NCBI RefSeq assembly: GCF_002257695.2
Contig: NZ_CP155571.1
Origin: Sporomusa acidovorans
GTDB taxonomy: Bacteria > Bacillota > Negativicutes > Sporomusales > Sporomusaceae
DNA length: 64,000 bases
Strand: one strand, 5' to 3'
Below are positions 26,675 to 34,833 of the stretch, piece by piece. How positions within the stretch are numbered: position 1 is the stretch's first letter; every line of letters begins with the position of its first letter. The notes beneath the pieces are model-generated. The model worked only from the letters and a program-made list of their open reading frames with translations, did no database searches and was not told the DNA's origin. A program made the position numbers and the translations under genes.

Positions 26675-27040
26675 CTACTTAACTGCTTTTAGTTGATGTA
26701 TGGCTGCTTCTTGCTGGAATTGGCGGGAATTAAGGACTTCAAGCTTAGCGTTTAATTCAGCCATATCCTCTTTGGTGGCCGCTTTACCGGTTAAAACATT
26801 CAGATTGTGGCCGAGATTATGAAGCTGGGCGTTAACTTCTTCTGAGTTATGCCGGAGGCCGTGAACAATTTGGCTAATTTCAATTTGTTGGCGTTCGCTT
26901 GCCATGTCAGATTCTATCCGGTCAAGGCGTTTATTGGTTTGCTGCTGGCCTTCTTTTAGGCTTTTAATTTCTTCTTTAATGGGATTAACTTCCTCTTGAA
27001 TCACAGAGCGGATGGCCTGCAATAACTCTTGATTCTCCAT
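26675..27040 (-). CDS. Coiled-coil protein of unknown function
   Basis: 121 aa, almost entirely heptad-repeat coiled coil (IKEEIKSLKEGQQQTNKRL ... LNAKLEVLNSRQFQQEAA). It is the only minus-strand gene in the element. AGGTAGGTG precedes the ATG, and a TATAAT-type -10 lies about 25 bases further upstream. Similar small coiled-coil proteins occur singly in Firmicutes prophages and chromosomes; the role is unknown. Confidence 0.6.
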   Translation of the reverse strand: MENQELLQAIRSVIQEEVNPIKEEIKSLKEGQQQTNKRLDRIESDMASERQQIEISQIVHGLRHNSEEVNAQLHNLGHNLNVLTGKAATKEDMAELNAKLEVLNSRQFQQEAAIHQLKAVK

Positions 27041-27137
27041 ACTGACACCTACCTTTAAAGATATTATATCTCGCCCGGGGCGGGTAAGACAAGCAGAAAC
27101 TATTGTTTGGTGTCCTGATCGGGGGCGAGAATATCAG

Positions 27138-27289
27138 CCGAGGTAACGCCATTTTAAAGAAAGGTAACGCCGAGGTAACGCCATTTTAAAGAAAGGTAAC
27201 GCCGAGGTAACGCCAAAAAAATCAATGACGTTACCGGTTAAAGCCTTATGAATCAAGGACTTGTAAGAGGTGGTAACGCCGGTAACGTC
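27138..27289. repeat. Iteron-like array K: eight GGTAACGCC-type words, 32-bp tandem repeat
   Basis: The same word as array A occurs at 27142, 27163, 27174, 27195, 27206, 27227 (inverted), 27272 and 27281. The first five form a 32-bp tandem repeat, 2.4 copies (27138-27214). An AT-rich, gene-free stretch (about 27300-27580) follows, with one hairpin (AATTATCA/TGATAATT, about 27382-27410). Together they look like an origin or partition site. Confidence 0.75.
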
Positions 27290-27528
27290 ATATGCAGGTA
27301 TATAACCCCCTTAGAGAAAAATAAAAAACAGTAAAAATACTAAAATGTGTTTCCTCCACGTGGACATGCTGTAAAAATTGGAAATTATCAAGGGTTATGG
27401 TCCTGATAATTATTGCCTTGAAGGAATAAAAGGCTGGGGAGTATTGATTTTACTGGGGTTGTGGGAATTTATAATTTTTATGTCCGATAATATCTCTTAT
27501 GACAACTACATATAGTTTAATATAATTA

Positions 27529-27558
27529 TTGACACTTAGATATAGTTAAATATATAAT
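27529..27558 (+). promoter_or_regulatory. Promoter with flanking TATAGTTWAAT repeats
   Basis: TTGACA (27529-27534), 18-base spacer, TATAAT (27553-27558). TATAGTTTAAT (27511) and TATAGTTAAAT (27541) flank the -35 box and could be operator sites for the protein encoded next. Confidence 0.65.
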
Positions 27559-27590
27559 ATAGCTATAGAATATATAAAGGGGGTGAATTC

Positions 27591-27794
27591 TTGGTTTTAG
27601 AATCAGTATATACGCCAAAAGAACTAGCGGAATTATTAAAAGTGTCTGAACAAGTTATTGCTGATGAACTAAAATCTGGTCGACTTGTAGGTTTTAAAGT
27701 TGGCCGTCAGTGGCGTATATCAGAAATCAGTGTAAGGGAATATATCAAAGCGAATACTTGTAAACCTATTGCGGAAGAGCTAGACACTGATTAA
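27591..27794 (+). CDS. Second excisionase-like HTH_17 protein
   Basis: 67 aa. TPKELAELLKVSEQVIADEL ... KVGRQWRISEISVREYI is a complete HTH_17/excisionase fold. TTG start with AAAGGGGG upstream. Near the integrase, so it may control excision or its own promoter. It is not a copy of the first excisionase-like protein (sequences differ widely). Confidence 0.7.
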   Translation: MVLESVYTPKELAELLKVSEQVIADELKSGRLVGFKVGRQWRISEISVREYIKANTCKPIAEELDTD

Positions 27795-27860
27795 AAATCA
27801 AAGGGCCTGCCGGTGTTAACGCCACCGAACAGGCCAAGCAGTCAGGAAACCTTTACAGAA

Positions 27861-27893
27861 CCCTGCCGCCCTTTCATTCTATCAGGCGGCGGG
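27861..27893. repeat. GC-rich hairpin
   Basis: CCCTGCCGCC (27861-27870) pairs with GGCGGCGGG (27885-27893). It may attenuate transcription between the HTH gene and the small ORFs. A second hairpin precedes it at about 27803-27835. Confidence 0.5.
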
Positions 27894-27924
27894 AGAACAG
27901 TCAAATGATAGGAGGAAAAGCTTT

Positions 27925-28071
27925 ATGAAACGTATCAAAAAGACCATGTCCATTGATTATGAGGGACGTACTGCTTCATTTACATTTCAATGCCACATGC
28001 CTCATTTAACCCCCAGAGAACAGGCGAGAGTCGTTAAGAAATTACTTCTCGTATTGGTGAACAAGCCATGA
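27925..28071 (+). CDS. Small basic protein (48 aa), unknown
   Basis: MKRIKKTMSIDYEGRTASFT...LLVLVNKP with an excellent ribosome-binding site (AGGAGG, 27911-27916). Its TGA overlaps the next ATG (ATGA), which supports real translation. Confidence 0.6.
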   Translation: MKRIKKTMSIDYEGRTASFTFQCHMPHLTPREQARVVKKLLLVLVNKP

Positions 28072-28256
28072 CCGACTTTAAGCGCGAACGGCTTAACTGG
28101 TACATAGGCGATGCCGAACAATTTTTGACCACAATTCAAAAAATCTTGCAGTACCCGGAAACTCCTGCACAGGCGGCAGCGGCCAGCATGACTAGGGCGG
28201 CAATTGAACTGGTGGCCGGCATTAAGCAGCAAATGAAAATTGATGGGGGCGTGTGA
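28068..28256 (+). CDS. Small helical protein (62 aa), unknown
   Basis: Coupled by a four-base overlap to the preceding 48-aa ORF and ending one base before the next ATG. Helical, no known motif. Part of a three-gene mini-operon. Confidence 0.55.
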   Translation: MTDFKRERLNWYIGDAEQFLTTIQKILQYPETPAQAAAASMTRAAIELVAGIKQQMKIDGGV

Positions 28257-28257
28257 T

Positions 28258-28659
28258 ATGGATAAAAAGCAGTATCGTATAGAAATGTTGCAATCAGAGA
28301 GCATTGCGGAAAAGCATAAACGGGCCGTAAGGCGTGCCGGGCGGCTATACCGTCAATTATCGGCAGATCTAACGGCAGGGCAGCTCCAGCAGCTAAACAT
28401 TTTAATGGAATGCTGGGACACAGGGTTAGCTATTTTAGATGAACTGCCCGGCGCTATTTTAAGAGAGCGAATAGAACCGTTAACGATTAATTATGCCTTG
28501 ATTGTTACTAAGAGCGAATCAGGGCAAGTTATATCACATATTGCGAATGTAGGGACGCTCAAGCCTTTAGAAGTAAAAAGAGCTATGACTAATGCCAAAA
28601 TGATTGCCGGTGATAAATTTCGGCTGGCGGTGAAGCTATTACCGTTTGCTGCTGGCTGA
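28258..28659 (+). CDS. Unknown element protein (133 aa)
   Basis: ATG 28258 follows the previous stop directly. It is alpha-helical with a basic N-terminal part. No family recognised. Confidence 0.55.
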   Translation: MDKKQYRIEMLQSESIAEKHKRAVRRAGRLYRQLSADLTAGQLQQLNILMECWDTGLAILDELPGAILRERIEPLTINYALIVTKSESGQVISHIANVGTLKPLEVKRAMTNAKMIAGDKFRLAVKLLPFAAG

Positions 28660-28682
28660 GTGTTGGGGCGGGATAGCCTGTT

Positions 28683-28785
28683 GCGGAGACTTAGCGGAGA
28701 TATTAAATAATGTTGCTCCGCAAGTATCTCCGCACTGCCAGCCCAGTAACAGCGCTGCTTTGCGGAGATGCGGAGACAGCGGAGC
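28683..28785. repeat. GCGGAGA word cluster
   Basis: Seven copies of GCGGAG in both orientations (28683, 28694, 28715 inverted, 28727 inverted, 28762, 28770, 28779), just before the integrase gene. They follow the same style as the other clusters but with a new word. Confidence 0.75.
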
Positions 28786-28862
28786 CGTTTTTTGTTCTCT
28801 ATTTGGTGGTAAGCGTGCTAGGATGGGAAGTTTTAATTTAAAACAGATTGGGAGGGGTTATT

Positions 28863-30008
28863 ATGGCAAAGGAACGCCGGGAAAACGGCGCAGGCACTAA
28901 ACCTAAACAACTTGCTAACGGTAAGTGGTGGAAAAAGATTAGTTACACGGATAACTATGGCAATAAAGGTAGAAAGAATATTTACGGCAATTCAGAAGCG
29001 CAATGCAAGGCCAATGAAAAAACCTTTCTAAAAGAGCTTGCGGACGGCCTTAAAGCAGCAACGGACATAAAGACGCTAGGGCAATGGCTTACTAAGTGGC
29101 TGGAGGTATATAAGAAGCCTCCTATATCAGAAATTACAACCTATGCAGCATATGAACACCAGATTAACCAGCATATTATTCCAGAACTTGGCGATAGCCA
29201 GCTTAAAAAACTTCAAAGAGTACACATCCAAGAGTTTTTTAATAAAAAAGGTGAGAAGCTATCACCAAGCACACTTAAACTAATAAAAGCCATATTAAAT
29301 GACGCCTTAAATATGGCGGTTGTGGACGGTTATATAACCAAGAATCCCTTAGTCAAGATAGCGCTACCAACTCCAGAGGCAAAAAAGATTAAGCCTTTGG
29401 TTAAAGATGAAATTGTTAAGCTGTTAAAAGCTGCTGAGGGTAGTCCCTTTTATACGATAATTTACCTAGCCATTCATACCGGAGCAAGAAAGGGAGAGCT
29501 GGCAGCGCTTACATGGGATGATATAGATTTTAAAGCCAAAAAGATTCATATTCAGCATAGTGTGAAGTATGATCGGGCAAATAGAAAGTTTATTATAGGC
29601 AGCACTAAGACCGATGGACATAGGTCTATTCCCATACATGCTACTGTGCTTGCCGAACTAAAGAAGCATAAGGCCAAGCAGGCGGCCGAGAAATTAGAGC
29701 TAGGGGACGCATATGAAAAGAATAATCTGGTGTTTGCTAAGCCTACAGGGGAAATCTTATCCCTGACAGTCCTTGCATCTAAATTCAATGCTATTGTTAA
29801 GGAATCAGGAATAGAACGCCGGACATTTCACGATTTGCGGCATACCTTTGCCAGCATATGCATATCCCGGAAGGAGAATGTAAAAGCACTGTCCGAATAC
29901 CTTGGTCATTCAAATGTTGGCATTACCTATAATACTTATGGTCACTTGATGCCCGGAGATAAGGAGAGCATAGCCAACGCAATAACGGCTTATTTAGCAG
30001 GCGAATAG
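28863..30008 (+). CDS. int: Tyrosine-recombinase integrase
   Basis: 381 aa from ATG 28863 (GGGAGGGG upstream). The N-terminal arm-binding domain is AP2-like (KQLANGKWWKKISY); the core-binding SAM-like domain lies at about 60-150. The catalytic residues are complete: R209 (HTGARKGELAAL), H323-x-x-R326 (HDLRH), H349 (LGHSN) and Y359 (NTYGH). It lies 145 bp from attR and points toward it. It should recombine the 22-bp core sites. Confidence 0.95.
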   Translation: MAKERRENGAGTKPKQLANGKWWKKISYTDNYGNKGRKNIYGNSEAQCKANEKTFLKELADGLKAATDIKTLGQWLTKWLEVYKKPPISEITTYAAYEHQINQHIIPELGDSQLKKLQRVHIQEFFNKKGEKLSPSTLKLIKAILNDALNMAVVDGYITKNPLVKIALPTPEAKKIKPLVKDEIVKLLKAAEGSPFYTIIYLAIHTGARKGELAALTWDDIDFKAKKIHIQHSVKYDRANRKFIIGSTKTDGHRSIPIHATVLAELKKHKAKQAAEKLELGDAYEKNNLVFAKPTGEILSLTVLASKFNAIVKESGIERRTFHDLRHTFASICISRKENVKALSEYLGHSNVGITYNTYGHLMPGDKESIANAITAYLAGE

Positions 30009-30030
30009 CCTGCTTATTTCATGTATTTAC

Positions 30031-30053
30031 TGGACAGTTTTTTGGACAGTTAG
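30031..30053 (+). repeat. Right arm-type integrase site
   Basis: Exact 23-bp copy of 14780-14802, in the same orientation, between the integrase stop and attR. Confidence 0.7.
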
Positions 30054-30140
30054 CATTATTTACAGTTAATTAACATTAAGCGTAATTGTGCAAGAAGCTA
30101 GTAAAATTAAGCATATTTGGGTATAGTTAATCATAAAAAA

Positions 30141-30195
30141 TTAAGAAAAAAATAACAAGATATTAACATTCGTCTCCCTGTTTTTGTGGTATATT
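30141..30195 (+). promoter_or_regulatory. Rebuilt Pho-box promoter of pstB
   Basis: TTAAGA (30141), ATAACA (30152) and TTAACA (30163) repeat every 11 bp, and TATATT (30190-30195) follows 21 bases after the last. The first repeat and the first base of the second come from the element, the rest from the att core and host DNA. Confidence 0.65.
30153..30174 (+). repeat. attR (22-bp core)
   Basis: Exact copy of 14681-14702. Host sequence resumes at 30175. Confidence 0.92.
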
Positions 30196-30229
30196 GCATA
30201 TGAGAAACTACAGGAGGCTAGACTGGCTT

Positions 30230-30985
30230 ATGAACTATAAAATTCAGGTTAATAAATTAAAGCTGTATTACGGGGACGTCCTGGCTTTAAAAAAGATTTC
30301 GATTAATATTGCAGAAAACAGCGTGCTGGCCTTAATTGGTCCGTCCGGTTGCGGTAAGTCGACTTTTCTCAAAACTCTTAATCGGATGAATGACCTGATT
30401 GAAAGTGTCAAAATTGAGGGAGAAGTATTGCTTGACGGCGAGAATATTTATCACCCCAAAATTGATACAGTCATGCTGCGGAAACGGGTAGGCATGGTTT
30501 TTCAGCGGCCCAATCCATTTCCCATGTCTATTTATGATAATATTGCTTACGGGCCGCGTATTCATGGTCAATCCAACCGAGCCGTTTTGAATGAAATTGT
30601 CGAGAAGAGCTTAACAGGTTCGGCGTTGTGGGATGAGGTGAAAGACCGGCTGCATTCTTCGGCTATGGGCCTATCCGGCGGTCAGCAGCAACGGCTTTGC
30701 ATTGCCCGGTTGCTGGCAGTGGAACCGGAAGTCTTGTTAATGGATGAGCCTTGCTCAGCGCTTGACCCTATATCTACGATGAAAATTGAAGAATTAGTAA
30801 CAGAGTTAAAAGCAAGGTATACGATTGTTATGGTTACGCACAATATGCAGCAGGCGGCCCGGGTATCCGACTATACCGGCTTTTTCTTAAGCGGTGATCT
30901 GGTCGAGCATGATAGAACCGATAACATTTTTACCCGGCCGCAGGATAAACGAACCGAAGATTATATTACCGGACGCTTTGGTTAA
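30230..30985 (+). CDS. pstB: Phosphate ABC transporter ATP-binding protein PstB
   Basis: 251 aa. Walker A GPSGCGKST, signature LSGGQQQRLCIAR, Walker B VLLMDEPCSALDP and the PstB-typical LNRMNDL are all present. It powers the PstCA channel. ATG 30230 gives the normal family length; AGGAGG lies 12 bases upstream. It is separated from pstSCA by phoU and a divergent phoR, an unusual gene order. Confidence 0.95.
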   Translation: MNYKIQVNKLKLYYGDVLALKKISINIAENSVLALIGPSGCGKSTFLKTLNRMNDLIESVKIEGEVLLDGENIYHPKIDTVMLRKRVGMVFQRPNPFPMSIYDNIAYGPRIHGQSNRAVLNEIVEKSLTGSALWDEVKDRLHSSAMGLSGGQQQRLCIARLLAVEPEVLLMDEPCSALDPISTMKIEELVTELKARYTIVMVTHNMQQAARVSDYTGFFLSGDLVEHDRTDNIFTRPQDKRTEDYITGRFG

Positions 30986-31000
30986 AGGAGGAAACATTAA

Positions 31001-31657
31001 GTGACAACAAGAAACAGTTATGACCAGGAACTGGAGTATTTGCGCCGGGACTTACTGAATATGGGCAACGCGGTAGCTATTGCGATTGACGAGGCAGTTG
31101 CTTCATTGGCCCGACAGGATGAAAAATTAGCCCGCAAAGTGATGGATGACGATGACGAAATCGACCGGATGGAAGTTGAGATTGAAGATAAATGTATGGT
31201 TTTAATCGCCAGGCAGCAACCTTTAGCCCGCGATCTGCGCGTTATTGGCACTGGTCTTAAGATTACCACTGATTTGGAGCGAATGGGTGATCATGCTTAC
31301 GATATTGCCAAAATTGCGCTCTCGATGAACAATCAACCGTTGATTAAACCGCTTGTCGATATCCCGCGTATGGCACAATTAGCCCAAAAGATGCTTAAGG
31401 ATTCTTTAGAGGCTTATACGGCTTTGGATATAACGCTGGCTGAACAGGTTTGTCTCAATGATGATGAAGTTGATCATATCTATAATCAGGTATTCAGGGA
31501 ATTATTGACCTACATGATGGAAGATCCCACAACAATTACCCAGGCTACGCAGCTTATTTTTGTTACTCGTTACCTGGAACGGATTGCCGATCACGCCACC
31601 AATATCGCCGAATGGACCATTTATTTAGTGACGGGACAGAGAAGAAGGAAAAAGTAG
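31001..31657 (+). CDS. phoU: Phosphate signalling protein PhoU
   Basis: 218 aa with two copies of the three-helix PhoU fold (metal-binding motifs around DLERMGDHAYDIA and YLERIADHATNIAEW). GTG start with AAAGGAGG. PhoU links PstB activity to the PhoR kinase and restrains phosphate uptake. Confidence 0.95.
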   Translation: MTTRNSYDQELEYLRRDLLNMGNAVAIAIDEAVASLARQDEKLARKVMDDDDEIDRMEVEIEDKCMVLIARQQPLARDLRVIGTGLKITTDLERMGDHAYDIAKIALSMNNQPLIKPLVDIPRMAQLAQKMLKDSLEAYTALDITLAEQVCLNDDEVDHIYNQVFRELLTYMMEDPTTITQATQLIFVTRYLERIADHATNIAEWTIYLVTGQRRRKK

Positions 31658-31683
31658 ATAGTGGCGTAAATGGAAATAAAGAT

Positions 31684-31772
31684 AAGGCGGGATTGCCGTG
31701 CAGGCACTTGCAATGGCCGGAGTTCACTCCGGTTTATTGCAAGACCTGTAACGTAAATCCCGCCTTTTTTCA
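31684..31772 (+). terminator. Long nested-hairpin terminator after phoU
   Basis: AAGGCGGGATT (31684-31694) pairs with AATCCCGCCTT (31756-31766), followed by Ts. Inside are further stems (CTTGCAAT/ATTGCAAG and CCGGAGT/ACTCCGG). The structure is larger than a simple terminator needs and could be a stable 3' RNA. Confidence 0.75.
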
Positions 31773-31862
31773 TATTATTGGACTGATCTTTTCTGATAAT
31801 AAAGAAAACCGACTAGAGCTTCTGTCTGCATCTTGAAGGACTTGGCACAAGTCCAGTATTCT

Positions 31863-33650
31863 TTATGGTTCTAACGCCCTGGAGAGTGTTATGGTAAAGG
31901 TGGTTCCGACATTTACCTGGCTTTCAACATCAATGCGTCCACCCAGCATTTCAACGATAAATTTAACAATAGCCAACCCCAGGCCGCTGCCGCCGGCCGA
32001 ACGGGTACGGGCCTTGTCTACCCGGTAAAACCGGTCAAATATTAACGGCAGGTCTTTAGCCGGAATACCAATGCCGGAATCTTTGACGGCAAGTTTCACC
32101 TGATTGTCTTCCAGCCAGCAGGACAGTGTAATTTTACCTGCCTCCGGGGTATATTTGATACTATTTTCCAACAGATTAACGACAACTTGTTTGAGCCAGT
32201 CGGGATGAGCCAGGGCGTTAATGGATTCTTGACAGCACTCTAAAGCAACGACTTGTTTTTTTTGCTGCCAACGCGGCGTCAGATCCTGTTTGGCGGCCGT
32301 CAGTACCGATAAAATAGCAACCGGCTCCAATTTAATTTGTTCGCGGTATTCCTGGGCATCAAGCCGGGCTAGTTGGAGTAAATCCTGGATCAGGCGATGC
32401 ATGCGGTCAGATTCGTCATAGATAATGCGGACAAATTTCTTTCCTAACTCAGGCTGCGTTAGCGCACCGTCGAGCAAAGTTTCGGCAAAGCCTTTGATCG
32501 CAGTGAGCGGTGTAGCTAGTTCATGCGAGGCATTGGTAACAAAATCAGCCTGGCGGTCATGAATTTCTTGCAGAGTTGTTATATCGTGAAAAACTGCCAG
32601 AATGCCGGAAGGTTCTTGTTCTCCATTCATCATGGGGGCCAGGAATACCTGAAATACCCGCTTTTTGTCGTGTATATTGGTCTTTAAGTCAATAACCCGG
32701 CTTTGTTTTAGCCGTAGGGTATCTTGTGCCGCTTGCTCTAATAGGCTATTGCCGATGACTTGGATATTATGCTGCCCAAGCATTTGTTCGGTGATGCCGA
32801 AGGATATTATTGCCGTTTTATTGGCGGTTGTTACCTTACCAAAGCGGTCAAGCAAGATAACAGCATCGCCCATGTTTTCGAGAATGAGCTCCAGCTTGTG
32901 GTTTTGGGCAATAATATCGGTTACTTTATCTTCCAAACTTGAGGTCAAGTTGTTGAGGGAATGGGCAAGCAGTTCAAGTTCATCCCCTGTTTTAATAAAA
33001 ATTCGTTTACTTAGCTCGCCTTGGGCAATTTCGTTGGCCGTATCGATAATTCTTTCGAGCGGGCGGGTATACTTATAAGCAAGGGCCAAACTAAAGGAAA
33101 TAGCTACAAGAAAGGTCAAACAACTAGCGACTAAAAGGGCGGATAATATTCGGCGATAGCCCTCGTCCACGTGATCCAAGGGTATGGCGACCCGGACAAC
33201 GCCGGTAATTTCGTTATTATAATAAATGGGAGTGGACACATACAGCAGGGATCTGTCCAGGGTAGTACTTGCCCGAACGCTGTAGCCATTATTGCCGGCA
33301 AGTGCCTGAGCTATTTCGGACCGGTCGCTGTGGTTTTCCATAAGCGCCGGATTTTGCTGCGAGTCGGCAATGACAACTCCGGTTGTATCAACTACCGTAA
33401 CCCGTAAATCAGTACGGGAACTAAGTTCTTTAACCTTTTCGTCAATTTGTCCTTTTTGGATAGGGCCGGCCATATCCGGGTAAATTAATTCCTCAATGAT
33501 TTTAGCTTGGTTGAGCATAGTGGCATTAAGACTGGCAATGTTATGCTGGTAAAAGAACCACAATATATAGCCGCCAAGTGCTAATAGCGTAAAAAGGATG
33601 AGCGCTAAAAAAGAAATAACCAGCCGGTTGCGGAGGTTACGGGTAAACAC
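31863..33650 (-). CDS. phoR: PhoR-type sensor histidine kinase
   Basis: 595 aa. An N-terminal TM helix, an extracytoplasmic sensor (about 30-165), a second TM, HAMP (about 185-240), PAS (about 245-345), HisKA with H376 (NASHELATPLTAIKG) and HATPase (DSGIGIP; SGLGLAIVK). This is the PhoR/WalK domain order. GTG 33650 has GGGAGG ten bases upstream; the frame runs further 5' without one. It is divergent from pstS and shares its 180-bp intergenic region, so the Pho box there may serve both. The likely partner is the regulator at 13772-14467. Confidence 0.85.
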   Translation of the reverse strand: MFTRNLRNRLVISFLALILFTLLALGGYILWFFYQHNIASLNATMLNQAKIIEELIYPDMAGPIQKGQIDEKVKELSSRTDLRVTVVDTTGVVIADSQQNPALMENHSDRSEIAQALAGNNGYSVRASTTLDRSLLYVSTPIYYNNEITGVVRVAIPLDHVDEGYRRILSALLVASCLTFLVAISFSLALAYKYTRPLERIIDTANEIAQGELSKRIFIKTGDELELLAHSLNNLTSSLEDKVTDIIAQNHKLELILENMGDAVILLDRFGKVTTANKTAIISFGITEQMLGQHNIQVIGNSLLEQAAQDTLRLKQSRVIDLKTNIHDKKRVFQVFLAPMMNGEQEPSGILAVFHDITTLQEIHDRQADFVTNASHELATPLTAIKGFAETLLDGALTQPELGKKFVRIIYDESDRMHRLIQDLLQLARLDAQEYREQIKLEPVAILSVLTAAKQDLTPRWQQKKQVVALECCQESINALAHPDWLKQVVVNLLENSIKYTPEAGKITLSCWLEDNQVKLAVKDSGIGIPAKDLPLIFDRFYRVDKARTRSAGGSGLGLAIVKFIVEMLGGRIDVESQVNVGTTFTITLSRALEP

Positions 33651-33730
33651 TTGTTCATTGCCTCCCTCAGTGAAGTTTGATTCCATCATATCATTTTTCT
33701 ATAGAGGCTGCATAGGATATAGTTGCTATC

Positions 33731-33784
33731 TTAACATTTCCTTAACATGGACTTAACACAATCGAATGTAAAATCAATTACAAT
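33731..33784 (+). promoter_or_regulatory. Pho-box promoter of pstS
   Basis: Three perfect TTAACA repeats at 33731, 33742 and 33753 (11-bp period), then TACAAT (33779-33784) 20 bases after the last. Confidence 0.85.
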
Positions 33785-33827
33785 AAAATCATCAAGCGTA
33801 CAAACTTCGAGGAGGGCAATAAAAACC

Positions 33828-34694
33828 ATGAAACTTTCCAAAAGAATGCTAGCCAGCGCACTGGCAATGATGCTGGGCGTAAGTCTACTGGCTGGCTGTG
33901 GTGGTCAAAAAGAGGCGCCGAAGGATGCGGGAAAAGCGCAAGCTGAAATATCCGGTACGGTGACTGCTTCCGGGTCGACAGCACTCTTACCTTTCTTAAA
34001 ACCGGCTCAGGAAGAATTCCAGAAAAAGAATCCGAAAGTAACGGTGAATATTGCGGGTGGCGGTTCTTTTACCGGCATGAATCAGGTTGCTGCCGGCTCG
34101 GTTAACATTGGCAACTCAGATGTTTTTCTGACAGCGGAACTGAAAGACAAAGGACTGGTTGATCATCAGGTAGCTGTGGCTCCCTTTGTTTTCATTGCTA
34201 ACACCGATGTGACTGTTGATAATCTGACCCAACAACAATATACGGATATTTTTACCGGCAAGATTACCAACTGGAACGAAGTTGGGGGCAAAGACCAAAA
34301 AATTAGCATTATTCACCGGGCTAAATCCTCCGGTTCCCGCGCCACTATTGCTGAAATTGTTCTGAAAAATGCCGCCTTTACGGACAATGCAGTTATCCAG
34401 GATTCGAATGGCGCGGTAAAAGCCGCCATCGCCAGCACTCCCGGTTCTATCGGTTATGTAGATGCCGCGTATGCGGATAATTCGGTCAAGACTTTGGCTT
34501 ATAACGGCGAAAAGTATACTCCGGAAAGCGTTATTAACGGCAAATATCCGGTTTTTGCTTATGAACATATGTATACCAAGGGAGAGCCTACCGGTGCTGT
34601 TAAAGCTTTCATCGATTTTGTTATGAGTAAAGAATTTCAGGAGGCTTATGCCGCCAAGAGTGGCTTCATTCCCATTACCAGTATGAAAAAATAG
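33828..34694 (+). CDS. pstS: Phosphate-binding lipoprotein PstS
   Basis: 288 aa. Lipoprotein signal with lipobox LLAGC, then the PstS fold with phosphate-binding motifs TASGSTALLPF and AKSSGSRATI. ATG 33828 has GAGGAGGGC upstream; an earlier in-frame ATG (33747) lies within the Pho-box region and cannot be the start. It is the substrate receptor for PstCAB. Confidence 0.95.
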   Translation: MKLSKRMLASALAMMLGVSLLAGCGGQKEAPKDAGKAQAEISGTVTASGSTALLPFLKPAQEEFQKKNPKVTVNIAGGGSFTGMNQVAAGSVNIGNSDVFLTAELKDKGLVDHQVAVAPFVFIANTDVTVDNLTQQQYTDIFTGKITNWNEVGGKDQKISIIHRAKSSGSRATIAEIVLKNAAFTDNAVIQDSNGAVKAAIASTPGSIGYVDAAYADNSVKTLAYNGEKYTPESVINGKYPVFAYEHMYTKGEPTGAVKAFIDFVMSKEFQEAYAAKSGFIPITSMKK

Positions 34695-34732
34695 TGAACC
34701 TGTTTTGACGTTAATAACTGAATAGGGTGACT

Positions 34733-34768
34733 AAAAAGCTTTGCGCAAAACCGGCGCAAGGCTTTTTG
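34733..34768 (+). terminator. Terminator or attenuator after pstS
   Basis: AAAAAGCTTTGCGC (34733-34746) pairs with GCGCAAGGCTTTTT (34754-34767). It allows pstS to be made in excess of the permease. Confidence 0.75.
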
Positions 34769-34833
34769 CTGAGCCTGTTGGATAATAACGACTCGCCGCA
34801 GAACCTTGTGACTGAATTTCAGCGATATAAAAA

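Larger units (their letters stand above)
14681..30174. mobile_element. Integrated prophage-like or satellite element, 15.5 kb
   Basis: Bounded by 22-bp perfect direct repeats (14681-14702 and 30153-30174), with a tyrosine integrase next to the right end and a 23-bp repeated arm-type motif inside both ends. Cargo order: HTH regulator, excisionase-like protein, CHC2 primase-like protein, DUF927-type helicase, iteron-like array, three unknowns, tail chaperone G/GT, tape measure, moron-like secreted protein, palindrome-rich non-coding DNA, small genes, second excisionase-like protein, integrase. No terminase, portal, capsid, major tail, baseplate or lysis genes are seen. The insertion separates the Pho-type response regulator from pstB. 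Confidence 0.9.

Noticed and set aside
27138..27214. CRISPR-like short tandem repeat
   Set aside because: The 32-bp units are directly adjacent with no unique spacers, there are no cas genes, and the repeat is made of the GGTAACGCC word found in array A.
28646..28900. Plus-strand 84-codon ORF before the integrase
   Set aside because: It reads through the GCGGAGA repeats and overlaps the start of int; composition is that of the repeats.
33747..33827. 27-codon N-terminal extension of PstS from ATG 33747
   Set aside because: It lies inside the Pho-box promoter, has no ribosome-binding site, and would place the lipoprotein signal internally.
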